From: Undaria pinnatifida
Taxonomy: Eukaryota; Sar; Phaeophyceae; Laminariales; Alariaceae
Direction of reading: 5' to 3'
Length of the DNA: 64,000 nt
Assembly: GCA_012845835.1 (NCBI GenBank)
Contig: JABAKD010000009.1
Location: 12,677,955 to 12,741,954, forward strand
The notes under the pieces were generated by a model. The model searched no databases and was not told where the DNA came from. It worked only from the letters and a program-made list of their open reading frames with translations. Positions 20,750 through 31,175 of the stretch are shown one piece after another (the first letter of the stretch is position 1; the number at the start of each line of letters is the position of its first letter). A program made the position numbers and the translations under genes.

Positions 20750-22274
20750 TACCAATAGGGCGAGCAAACGTCGTAGGACCGTCCTACGAGATCAAAGCTA
20801 AGCTTGCCACAAGTACCTGTCGTGCAGGATATAACAACCCGTGTAGCGATCGGGCAGCGACCACGTGCTTCTCGCCTGCTAAATGGGGCATATGCCTTCA
20901 ATCGGACTATGGGGGTGGCCAGAGCCTGTTCGCTACATGGCGGGTAGCGACTCCATAAGGCATGGAAGGTGTCCAATTGCAACGCATTGTACCAAGTCAT
21001 CGAGCGTTTCTGCCTCCTCTGCCTCCCAATCTGACGATACTCCATCCAGACACTTTCCCCGGTGCTCCCAACGAGCTATGACTGAGGTATTCACCACGCA
21101 CCTCCGGCCCATAGACGTGTACGTGGCGACTGCTGCGATCGGGTCACCCCTGAGCCCAAATTCTACATCTCATACGATTGGCGCCGACTTATCTTCATTA
21201 AAGTGCCGCAAGTCTGCGAGCGTCCACAGAATGATACGGGGGGTGGCTCGGAAACGTTTTTTGTTCGTGTTTTTCACCCTTCCTTCTAGATGTGGTGGCA
21301 CTCCTCGACCTTCCAAGGGCCCGCCCCTTTCTTGTTCACCAACTTCGGCTCCATTGCCTGTTGGAAAAGAGAGCTATCATCGCTTTCTCGTGTAGGCTTA
21401 GAATGAGATCACCTTCTGTGACCCCTGCGCTCGACGATGGCCGCTGTATCTCCGCCTTTCGGCGCTGCCTGTTTATTTCATTGATTTTTTCGTGGATCCT
21501 CTTCAACCTTTGACCAACCTCCATCATGTTGTACCGGCAGGTTCTGTAGGAATTGGTAAGATCAGGGCCTCTGAGTTGAGTGCTATAATATGACCTTGGC
21601 GATCGGGTGGCCACCAATCCTAATTTCCCTGTGGCCAATCGTATTTCACTGGTTCTCCCCACCCTTTTAAGCTTGCCGAGCTCATGCAAGGCGGAAGAGC
21701 CCGACTCACAGTGTGTCTCGTGCATGGCGGCAGCAATGAAACTGCCATGACGATGGCAGAGTCGTCGGACGATGATGTGCTCGAACTCGAAGCGGCGGTG
21801 ATATGTTGTTGCGTAGGGGAGGTTGTGGTGAAGGGTTTGAAGACACATTTTTTTGCAGGGGCGGTCGGCAGATACGTGGGCATGCTGTCCGCGTCGTCTT
21901 GCTTCCGACAAGGCTAACATGGAACGGCAGGAACAACACGTATGCGGCGACCGGGATTCTTTCCTGGCGTGTCTCGGCAGAAAATTCGAGGTAGGGGGCA
22001 TTTTTTTGGCAGCGGGCGACAATTGGGGGGTGGGTGTCGAAGGCCGGCGTTGGGTTCACGCCGAGAATCTTGCATGGACGACACCAATTGAAGGATATAT
22101 TTTCTTGAGGACAGCGGCGTCGGTGCCTTGTTGGCACCTTGACGAACGTAAGCAGGGTGAATGCAGATCCTCGCCCAGCCACCTACGAAAAAATAGAATA
22201 GGAGAGACCGGCGAAGGGTGTCGACGATTCAAGCGTAGTGTCGAGTTCTAAGTGTCGGACGGTGGCGGCACATG
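20750..22274. other. Unassigned, possibly decayed retroelement
   Basis: A 228-codon minus frame (22022-21336) is the longest here. It ends in a hydrophilic, probably coiled-coil segment (R-L-K-R-I-H-E-K-I-N-E-I-N-R-Q-R-R-K). I do not recognise it, and no splice context or neighbour supports a gene. It adjoins a gypsy integrase scrap at 22275, so element origin is plausible. Confidence 0.3.
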
Positions 22275-22372
22275 ATGTTCGCGAGCGACGAAGTAGGAGC
22301 GCTGTTGACGGTCGGTGGCGAGGTTGCATGTAGGCTAGCTGGTCGCGGTTAAAGGTTTGATGACGTCGCTCT
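22275..22372 (-). pseudogene. Small gypsy integrase-region fragment
   Basis: The minus strand reads R-D-Q-L-A-Y then, after a frame slip, L-A-T-D-R-Q-Q-R-S. The gypsy element at 8890-8960 reads R-D-H-L-A-Y-C-D-L-A-T-D-R-Q-K-R. It is a short remnant of a related element. Confidence 0.5.
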
Positions 22373-24591
22373 ATGTTGGGAAGCTCGTAGGCACAATCGA
22401 CGTTTTTTGTTTACAAGTCCGACGCGACAAGCGAATTGCACTTCTCCATTATGTTACTTCGTTAGGTATATGCTACTTCGTGTGGCAGAGGTTGTCAGGC
22501 GATCATGCAGACGGCAGGTAGGCACGAAGTATACTCTGCGTAATAGGTTGGTGATGTGGTCTACCGCAATTTTAACATATCTGCCTGCACTTCCTTTGCA
22601 CATTATTATTATTCAATGTACGATTATACGCCTTGTTTTTTCCTCGCCCATATCGTCAAAGATGTTGTGGTCCTGTAGATGTCGCGTCCACGTCTGGTGT
22701 TCGTGATAGTAGTGCTCACGAAAACATGCTCTAGCGTGTAGTGGATGATCGCTGAGTGGTGCTCTTTTCCTTTACATGAAACCAGGCAGCATATGTTAAC
22801 GCAGCCGCTTCCTTGAAAATGACAAATGAAATTCTTCACACACCTGATGCAGAGGAGACGCGGCCTGGAGATTGCTCAGTATACCGACGGTCAAGATGAG
22901 GTTATCAAGCAGCGCACTGGGTTTTTACTACCGTTCCTCACTCCATGTAAGACACTACGGGCATGCGTTGGACCCAGTTCGCTGATGCCCAAAATCACTT
23001 GCAAGGGGTGGTGTGGTAAGCGAATGATATAATGAATTGCGCTGCTGTGATTACTCCATCTCTCGGTCTGTTTGTTCTTGCGTTCTCGACAAACCTGTTA
23101 TTTAGCAACGAACAGTTTTAACACATTTTAAGTTTGTGCAAAAAGCTATATGTAGACTATGTGATGTTTCTGACGCGTAGGGACCTCAGTTTGGAAACAC
23201 AGGGTATATGGGTTCCATCCTTTGACTGGACTTCGTATGTGGGCATATACGTGGTTTTAGAGTGCGAAAATCCTTATGATTTGAGAATTTTGTGTCCGGG
23301 TGGTTGTTGTTACATGTGTATGTTTTGGCTGATTTTCTAGACTTCGTTGACTTGTTGTTTGAGAGTGATGTTTTCGAATACGTATTGTTTTATGGTGGTT
23401 GGGGGGCTTGTTGCGTATATCTGCAAAACATGTTTGCATACATCGAGAAAACTGTTTCGGGGGGCTAAAAACAAAGGTGCGAGGAAAGTTTGGGAATTTC
23501 AACGTTCCCCCTCGCGGTTTTTGTCAAGTATGGTTTAATGCATATTTTCCCTTGAAGATAAACATGCAGTAACCATCCTTGACACAACTATGGGTTATAG
23601 CGGTATCATAATTCACTTATAATACAGTTACTTTCATAGTTTGACTATGTGTGTATACTTTATCTTGATAAAACGGTGTGGGTCGAATACAAATACTGAG
23701 CGACGCTTGGGTTGAAGCCTTGAAATTATTTGTTACGAGTAGGTTTTATACATGTGTAATGAATTTGCTTATTGAATACATTGATGCGGACGAAGTAGTA
23801 GGTGGTGCTTCGGATCTGGGCTAAGGGTTGGGAAACCCGCTCAACCTTGGATACCGGTTCATCAGCGCGATCGATGGGTCCCGTCATATTGGCGGGTGAC
23901 ATGTGAATCAATTAGCTGTGAGAGGTGAACGCGACAGATATGTATTAAATGATTGGAGATAAAACCGACGAACAGCTTTTTCCACCCAAACAGTAGGGAC
24001 ACGAGGTGGATTTACATCACATGACACCAGTATCGTGTAAGTATTGCATTTCGGCGTGATATTGACTCAGTAACGTTCGTTGTTTCTGTTCCCCTCCAAT
24101 GTTTAGCATGATTTTCGGCGCTGTTCATTTTTTGAAACACTTCGGTTCTAGGTAGCGTGTTTGGTGTGTATATCATGAATGTATGTTATGGGTTGGTATA
24201 GTTACGAGTATATCGCAGTCAGCGTTTGAGTCACAGTTGTAGTAATAATTTCATTGCTCAATCGACTTCGTCGAGAGGACAAAATAACCCATACATAACA
24301 ATATTTAAATTGAACACTACTTATAATTAACATTGTTGTAATTCTCAGATGTATCGTGACGTCTTCGGTCACGTATTTAACAAAGATATCGTAAACTACG
24401 TACGTACTTTTCCATATTTTATATACACCCGATTTCCAACCCACAAACACCCACAAATCAATATACACAGCAGTCCACATACACTTTCATACTCATATAC
24501 ACCCGCTTCCCAACCCACAAACACCCAAAAGCAGCATACGTAGTCTACACACTCTTACCGGCTAACTCGAACCCACGAGTCCATGACATTA
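22373..24591. other. No supported gene
   Basis: AT-richer sequence with small open frames lacking motifs. The segments 'acacccgatttccaacccacaaacaccca' style repeat twice at 24425-24540 (about 80 bp apart). Nothing else is supported. Confidence 0.35.
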
Positions 24592-24964
24592 TCTTATAAG
24601 GCTTAGTTCGGGTAAGCTATGGGTTAACCTTTCGCAAGTGGTCAAACGGACTAGTACCCCACGAATTCTTTAACAAATGGCGTCGTCGACAGACCATGAT
24701 GAGTTGTGTGGGTCGTAGGTTCGATTCCACCATCCACAATAATAAACTTTTACGACTTTCCCCATGTCGAACTTGAAAAATATTCTCCCCGGTATCCCCA
24801 GGAAACGAAACCGCTTGCATATTGACAGGTCCGCCCGTGTATCCGGCCGACCTGCTATCCCGCCGTTTCAGGGGGGGAGAGTGTTATAAGGCTTAGTTTG
24901 GGTAGGAAATATGTAACCTTTTACCAGTGGTCAAACGGACTAATACCCCACTAATTCTTTAATG
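24592..24964 (+). mobile_element. TRIM copy 2
   Basis: Same family as 5910-6288, opposite orientation. The terminal repeats are 24592-24675 and about 24882-24964. Primer-binding site TGGCGTCGTCGACAGACC follows at 24678, and a G7AGAG polypurine tract lies just before the 3' repeat. The interior has a canonical B-box GGTTCGATTCC near 24718. The terminal TG is mutated to TC at the left end and no clean target duplication remains, so this copy is older. Confidence 0.85.
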
Positions 24965-25503
24965 ACTACATTTATACATACACAACTCACATCTCACCAT
25001 GCCGACACACATTGCTTACTCAGGTACGAGGGTGTATTACACTCCCATACTCTTATGTCTACAGCTATGCTTGCGTGAATACGTTTCCACCTATCCACGC
25101 ACACACAACCCCCCCCCCCCCCAAAAAAAAAAAAGCTCGTGTACCTATAGACTATACTCCCATAATACGGCGGTTGTTCATTTCTCTATGTGACACTCTG
25201 TAACAATAAACGTGTGAGGGACTGGCGAAGTGGCCATTCCCATCAAGCATGTATGTACACCCTCTGTAATCCAATCGATCATTCTTAACAATCATGTAAC
25301 GTACACAGACGTACCCACTCAGCACTCAGCAATCTATCACGCCAGGGTGCTTGACCTTCCCCTTCGATGCATCTCCAACCCCCCTCAGTGACCAACCACC
25401 ACTACTTGTTACGTACAACCGGGTCATGCACTCTCTTGATAGTCGGCTTTATGGGTGAGTTCTTGAAAAATGTTTTTCGGAATTTTTGGAGTTTGCTCCG
25501 CAA
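24965..25503. other. No supported gene
   Basis: Contains a C14A12 homopolymer junction near 25110-25134. No other feature is recognised. Confidence 0.35.
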
Positions 25504-25700
25504 TGTTATGAGGCTCAGTTTGGGTAAGCTATTGCTTAACCTTTGGCAAGTGGTCAAACGGACTAATACCCCACCAATACCTCAACATATATATATGGCG
25601 TCAACGGAAGGGCACCAACCTGCGCGTGAAATCACAATGGGTTTCGAATCCATGCCCGCTCGGGCACGAGCATTCCTTGGCATAGCCATGTATGTCGAAT
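25504..25700 (+). mobile_element. TRIM copy 3, 5' part only
   Basis: An 84 bp terminal repeat (25504-25587; TGTTATGAGG ... CAACA) is followed by TGGCGTCAACGG, a related but different primer-binding site, and a second B-box-like GGTTTCGAATCC near 25640. No 3' terminal repeat was found within 500 bp, so this copy is truncated. Confidence 0.75.
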
Positions 25701-26223
25701 CATGTCCGTCATCAACTTAGTTGCGTGCTACCTGGAATAAATCAATTTCCGAGCACCTAATTGCAAATCGACGAAGTTGGCAATAATGGAGGGTCGCATA
25801 TACAAACACTTTTTTTTTTATGATCGTGTTTCAATGTGGGGGTACTGCTTCAATGTCGCCATGTGGTCCCGTTTATCATACATACGAATTTGTTTACATA
25901 CAGCAACGAGCACTATTCCACGGTACGGTATACACAGCATCCCCCGAGCACTACTAATTCGTTTGCGCGTACATCAGTACAACGTGCACCCAACCGCTAT
26001 ACAACTCTTCCCGCTGAGCACTACTCTTTCTTTGGAGCAATGCACTAGCTCATGCCACGCGTTTCCTCCGAGAAGAGCAGTGGGGTTGATCTATGTGTGT
26101 ACGCAAAGCACCATTATTCGGTGGGAAAATATTTGTACGTGTTACCGGTGTCTCTCTTTTCGCCTTGCGACGCCCCCGGGATTTCGCGTTACCCGCATCC
26201 CGAAGGGGAATCTTGTACATATA
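25701..26223. other. No supported gene
   Basis: A 154-codon plus frame (25777-26241) has no recognisable motif and runs into a MITE-like repeat. Not supported as a gene. Confidence 0.3.
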
Positions 26224-26505
26224 CGAGCCATCCCACGGTAGGGTTGCAGCATCAGAAAGTCCCTGAGCTCTTCACATGAGGAACTCAATATCTTACCCGA
26301 AAAATGACTTCGAAGGCATTCGGTCCCACAACCCGACCAAGTTTCTATGTGCCTTCGTCCTAAACGAATAGACTATGTACTCGCGGAATCACTTCATTGA
26401 CCGGCAGTTCCTCACATACATGAGGAACTCAATCGACCAGGGATTTTTTGGCGCAAAAACTGCAACCCTACCGTAGTACCGTGGGATGACTCAGTTATAG
26501 TATAC
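26224..26505. mobile_element. MITE-like element (family M2)
   Basis: Terminal inverted repeats: left ATCCCACGGTAGGGTTGCAG, right reversed ATCCCACGGTACTACGGTAG, where an 8 bp unit is duplicated. The TIR extends outwards to GAG(C/T)C. A divergent copy is at 20260-20552. No coding capacity, and the duplication is not identified. Confidence 0.65.
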
Positions 26506-26880
26506 CTGGTAGTTTCTACTCACTCGTAGCTATATATCGCCTCAATCAACAAGTCAGGCCAGACGAACATAGTCTCTAGTCTAGGTATAGACCCTAAAAT
26601 TGTCGAAGTCACAGCTTGCGTCTTTGGAATAATTTTATTTAGCATAACAAAATCGTGTAGAAGTTGTGTGTGTAATTTCACTTAGCTCATTCTTATCTGG
26701 GACGTTCGTTAATTCCCACGCTTGAGGGAGGCGATATATTAGGCACACGATATCCGGGCTCAGGACACTTGCAATTGCGCTACAATACTACTTACAGAAG
26801 CCGAATGTGTTACACTGCTTGTGTAGTAGCACTGTACCAACCAGGTGTATACGTGGCATGCACTCGTAGTGGTGGCCGTA
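26506..26880. other. No supported gene
   Basis: Contains one TATACCTGGTAG motif at its left edge. Nothing else recognised. Confidence 0.35.
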
Positions 26881-27647
26881 ACTTTTTTTTTCTCGCACTT
26901 CTACTTTCTTCCAGCTTCTGGACAAGCCGTGGTCACAAGTGTCGTCCCTTCTCCCCCCCGGTTCTTGCCTTCCATTTTCATCGCGCATAGGGTTCAGCAA
27001 GATTCCCACTGTGATGGGAAAACCCATGCTCAGGGTCGGCTTGCTCGCGTGGGCCACCTCATGCGGGGGCCTTGGTTGCGCGGTGGCAGCTGATAAAAGA
27101 GAAGAAGTCCCAGATGTTGATCAATATTATGTAGAAAAATCCATTATATTATTGTCGTGTATCCGAGTATATTATCGCAATGAAGGCATGGGATGAGTCA
27201 AGATCGGCCAGAAGCCGCCCACAAATCAGGGGCAAAAACTGGACCAAACCAAGACTGATATAAAGGGCGTACCCCATCAGAATCAACCCAGAACTAAACA
27301 TACCGTAGAAGGCATGTTTCTTGCGGGTTGACTGACATTCTGGCAACACACCACCATCCAATAGGAAACACTCATTTCCCAATACCATATATCCTATATC
27401 GCTCGTACATACGTGAATCATGAATCTTGTGTCCGTAGATTACAAAACTATACGGCTCATCGGGCAGGCTGCAAGTACTAGAGATCTGCTACACTGCTCG
27501 TCGATTTTTCATCGAGACTCGAGTGTTGCTGACTCACGCTCTCGCGCTTTCCGCAAGTCAATTTGTGCACAAGAAAAAGTCCCCACGGATTTATACGTAT
27601 GTCGTACGAGAATGCACTTGGGGGGATTCCAACTCGCGAAACTGACC
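26881..27647 (-). mobile_element. SINE copy 2, interrupted by a 480 bp insertion
   Basis: 26888-27011 matches 2664-2780 and 27497-27647 matches 2780-2930 of the SINE at 2645-2967. The poly(T) on the plus strand at 26882 is the tail. The tRNA-like head is lost beyond 27647. The gap between the two halves is an insertion (see 27012-27491). Confidence 0.75.
27012..27491. mobile_element. Insertion nested in SINE copy 2
   Basis: The intact SINE reads 'cccactgctcgtcg'. Here 'cccactg' and 'cactgctcgtcg' are separated by 480 bp, with CACTG on both sides (27007-27011 and 27492-27496), a 5 bp target duplication. The insert starts TG and ends TA. It could be a short LTR-type element or solo LTR of unknown family. 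A 90-codon minus frame inside is not recognised. Confidence 0.6.
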
Positions 27648-28074
27648 TATATCTATGAGGCGCCAACTATAGGCTAAGCTATCAAATTCGTCTGGGCTGG
27701 TCGGTGTTATACGTGTCGGATTACTTGCGCGGCGGATATTTGTTTTTCGTACATATAGTTTTCAAGAGGGTTTCCTCCCTTTACAACTTGCGACACCCCT
27801 GGTATTTCAAGTCAACCACATACAGCCCGAAGGGTAAGCTTGCATATCTCGTCTAATGATCCAAATGGGCGACGACAATATCTCGCAACAACAGAAGGCA
27901 CCATATATATATAACGTGCTTTCTAAAGTTAACGTCTAGAGAGGCGGGGAGGAAAAAAACACCTGCCCACACCCGCGTGCTTTTTCGTGCCACCGGTCCC
28001 TCTAAAAAAATCAAACACTCGAAACAACGAGCGCGCAGCGTAAACGCGAAAAGAAAAACTAGGAACGGTCGACT
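27648..28074. other. No supported gene
   Basis: No motif or repeat recognised on either strand. Confidence 0.3.
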
Positions 28075-28330
28075 GATTCTACGATAGTCCCCCCCCCTCC
28101 TCAAACCAGCGATTTTCTTCAACGAACGTTTCATCATCATGGCTGCTCGACACGAAGAAGTGCACGCTATTAAAAAATGGTCTCCATGTGTTTTCTTGTT
28201 TGCAAAGGACTATCGAACGATGACGTAGGGGTGGCAAGGGGCACCGTATTTCAGGAGGTACGGCCGGGAGCTGGTTTCAAAACCGGCGATCGTTAAACAA
28301 AAGTTGGGGAGGCTTAAAGTAGAACGACTC
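28075..28330 (+). repeat. Dispersed repeat C, copy 1
   Basis: Matches 40915-41160 in the same orientation. Shared blocks include 'gattttcttcaacgaacgtt', 'atggctgctcgacacga', 'ggggcaaggggc.ccgtattt' and a 'gg.acgactc/a' end. No coding function assigned. Confidence 0.75.
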
Positions 28331-29321
28331 GGTCACAGCCAGTCAGGACCATTGGCAAGACAAACAACGAAATTGCACGGATTCAAAATTCACAGGAGAT
28401 GCTACACTCCCCGAGACATACGGTGCTACCATGGGTATTGATGGAGCAACTCCGTAGCAGTGGCGACTTCGTAGCAGCACAGCCCTACGCCTCTCACCCA
28501 AACACAGACTCAAAAGCAGAAAAAAGAAAGAATCCCAACAAGCATATAGCCCCGTGAACAACCCTATGCCCTAGGTATCATACGCAAATACATGACACAG
28601 CAACGCACACACACATGGCATTCTAAAGATCCAGATGTTGGGTAATCACTTAAGATGGGCAGCCCCGCCATTCAAGCATGCTCTGGCTGAAAGAAGAGTG
28701 CAACGCGTATCATAGCACGCGCTGGGCAAGTAAGGTAGGGTAACGCCGGCAACGCGCGACGTACATGTCGGCGCGTACTACCCTAGAGATATGGCATTTT
28801 TCGCCTGAAATGGTTTCTGAACAGCAGAGCTCCTTGACCCCACACCGTAGGAAGTAGGTAATTTTTTGCGTAATTCTCGACGTGTACCTAGTCTATAGGC
28901 CATGGGATATTTCAACCGGTAGCAGTTTTATTTTTGTCCAAATCAGGTTTTGATAGAGGTCTTCTTACGCTCCTAAATCGAGGGGTAGTATTAGAAAAAA
29001 AGACGCCGTGCACCTCTATCGTAGACGGCGTCTGTCATCAACAACTACCTCACCATGCCATCTGAAGGAGAAGATCAAACACAAAGCCATGCACCTCTAA
29101 AGAGCCGCGATTTTCGGGGGCGAGGGAAGAGACGATAGTCAGTAGCTCGGTACTGGTATGTTTTCATTCTGTTTCCCGTCTCACGATGTGCAGCGCTTAT
29201 TCCAATCGTACCATCCACACGCCAAAAAAAGAAATCGAAATCCAGAACCCAAGGAATTCAGTCCGACATGATAGAAGTGGGGAGTCCGATTGCTTAGAAT
29301 TATCCGCCCCTCCTTTCGATC
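28331..29321. other. No supported gene
   Basis: Two short hairpin-like repeats of 'cgtgcacctct' flank 'gtagacggcgtct' (29003-29100). Otherwise nothing recognised. Confidence 0.3.
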
Positions 29322-29412
29322 GATGTTTGTCTCTATTAGGAGTAGGAACGGTGCTCCGTCTCGAAAAGGATGCGTGGTCAACGGTCAAACGACTAATGCA
29401 GGCAACAAAACG
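29322..29412 (+). pseudogene. LINE 3' end fragment
   Basis: The plus strand reads V-S-I-R-S-R-N-G-A-P-S-R-K-G-C-V-V-N-G-Q, nearly identical to the C-terminus of the LINE remnant on the minus strand at 41560-41465. It is followed, as there, by a run of C. It is 5' truncated, as is usual for LINE insertions. Confidence 0.75.
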
Positions 29413-29951
29413 AGCACGCCCCCCCCCCCCCTCTCACTATCAATCCCAAGAGACTGCCATAACAACGCGATATGAAGCGCCTAGCTTCGCGCTAATCAGT
29501 GCGCCCCTCTCCTCGTCTGGCTTTGTGCCTCGCCACACTGAGCACGGGAAACTGAGCGCTCGAGTGTGTTCATTTCATACACCCCATCTGCTACCCCTCC
29601 TCCGCATAGATAATAGATCACTACCCATTCAGAAAAAAAAGCAGCATATCATATCAACCATTACAGCACACCACAAAACGTACACCCAAGGAGCACGCGC
29701 ACGCACGCCACACGCGGTCACAACCGCACACGCATCGATACCCCGGGAACCACTGACACTCCGTTCAGCGCCCACCCAACGCTGGCAGGCAACAGTTTTA
29801 TGTTGGCTACACACGGCCCATTTGTGACGCGTGTCTGTGGTGGAAAAACTTCCGCCAAAAAGTCGAGGTTTGTTGAGCCATACTCCGACAACGCATCGTA
29901 CCCACAAACGTATCGGCGGATGGAGTGAAAACGTCAGAAAATATTCCCGCC

Positions 29952-30082
29952 AACATTTCAAGGATATGCTTAGTAGGGTATACCTGGCATAGTACATACT
30001 CCGGGGGTACCCGGTCATCTACCCGAGTATGACCTAAACAACAGGGCGAGGTACCCGGGTACCCGAGAGCACTACCCTACAA
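29952..30082 (+). repeat. Dispersed repeat with CCGGGTACC palindromes, copy 1
   Basis: Matches 38572-38700: 'cttagtaggg.tata' start, 'gtatgacctaaac' middle and 'gggtaccc(t)gag' end. It is unassigned, about 130 bp, with GGTACCCGGG palindromes. Confidence 0.65.
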
Positions 30083-31019
30083 AACACATCCTTGCAAAAA
30101 ATCGACAAAACTAGCGGCAGGTGGATAAAAGAACTAATTCAGGTAATCTCCCCGCCATCATACCGAGGAGAAAAAACAACTTTTTCTTCGCGAACAACGC
30201 CACAACAAAAATAGCACCGGATCAACCAACACCTTCACCCGAGAGCGATTGCAACGTCTCCTCTCTAAGCGACAAAACAAAACCATTTTACGACGAACAC
30301 AAGCCAGAAGCAGTTCATACGTTGCTACCACCTGTAGCAGCAAGCAAACCGAACCGCAACAACAAAGCAGCCTAGTATTCCGACGTCCTTCCCTATCCTT
30401 CCTAAACCTCCGTGAGCCCCATAGGCGCATACCCACCCGCTCGCATTGGGCAAAAAACAGCACGATCCCCCTCCCACCCGAATCAACAGATACACGCACA
30501 TCGTACAAAGACTGAGGGGAAAAAAGATCCCTTGTCCTGTACATCCCCGGTCCGAAACTCATATTTGGCAGATGGCGAGCTGGCCGACACATATAGCGTA
30601 ACACGAAAAATTCAACAGATATGACTGAAACCCCTACTGGAGGCAGAGAGGGGGAGGGTGGCGGGGGGCGACTCTTTACTGTGGACTTCAACGAAACCTC
30701 CACGGATTGCGAGGGAGTGGAGCGCCACGAGTACGAGCACGACACGACGAGAACGCTAAGAGTCGAAGGCTGTGAGTGGGGGGCTACAAGGAATACACAC
30801 TCACGGGCTAAAAGTGGGGGCGCCACGATTAACACCATACGACGAAAACGCTACTGTACCAAACAGGAGACTGCTGACGGGAGGCTACAAGTGCAAACGG
30901 CGGAACCACTCTCCATTGAAAGGAGTGTCAGATTTAACGTTGTCGCTACCCGCCGCTCGCTTTTGAACCCGCCCGATGCACCAGCAGCAACCTCTCGCCG
31001 ACCCGACCCTAATGGTCAA
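30083..31019 (-). other. Sulfatase downstream region, probable 3' UTR
   Basis: The DNA directly after the sulfatase stop codon. The minus strand is open for 226 codons (30838-30158) but contains no motif. Long 3' UTRs are common in brown algae, so transcription through here is likely. No polyadenylation site could be fixed. Confidence 0.4.
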
Positions 31020-31175
31020 TCAAACCATATCTGCGAGCTCGTCGTACCACGGTACTATCCACCAATCATGAGCGGCCCACACATAGTAAGAATCGTAGTT
31101 GACGCTCTTGTAGGTCGAATTGGAGTACTCCTCGGCCACAACTTCCCCCAAGCGGGCGCGAATCTCGCCTACCAC
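31020..31175 (-). CDS. Sulfatase exon 13 and stop
   Basis: Residues 620-670, then TGA at 31022-31020. Aromatic-rich C-terminus (V-W-A-A-H-D-W-W-I-V-P-W-Y-D). Acceptor CGACAG|GT. Confidence 0.85.
   Translation of the reverse strand: MVGEIRARLGEVVAEEYSNSTYKSVNYDSYYVWAAHDWWIVPWYDELADMV

Noticed and set aside
21336-22022. 228-codon minus frame as a gene
   Set aside because: Only the last ~60 residues look protein-like. No splice sites, homologue or neighbour supports it.
27149-27421. 90-codon minus frame with hydrophobic segments
   Set aside because: It lies inside a 480 bp insertion with target duplications. No recognisable family.
29186-29827. 213-codon plus frame
   Set aside because: It overlaps the LINE 3' fragment in a different frame and has no motif.
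30158-30838. 226-codon minus frame downstream of the sulfatase
   Set aside because: No domain. Position suggests 3' UTR, and its composition is low complexity.
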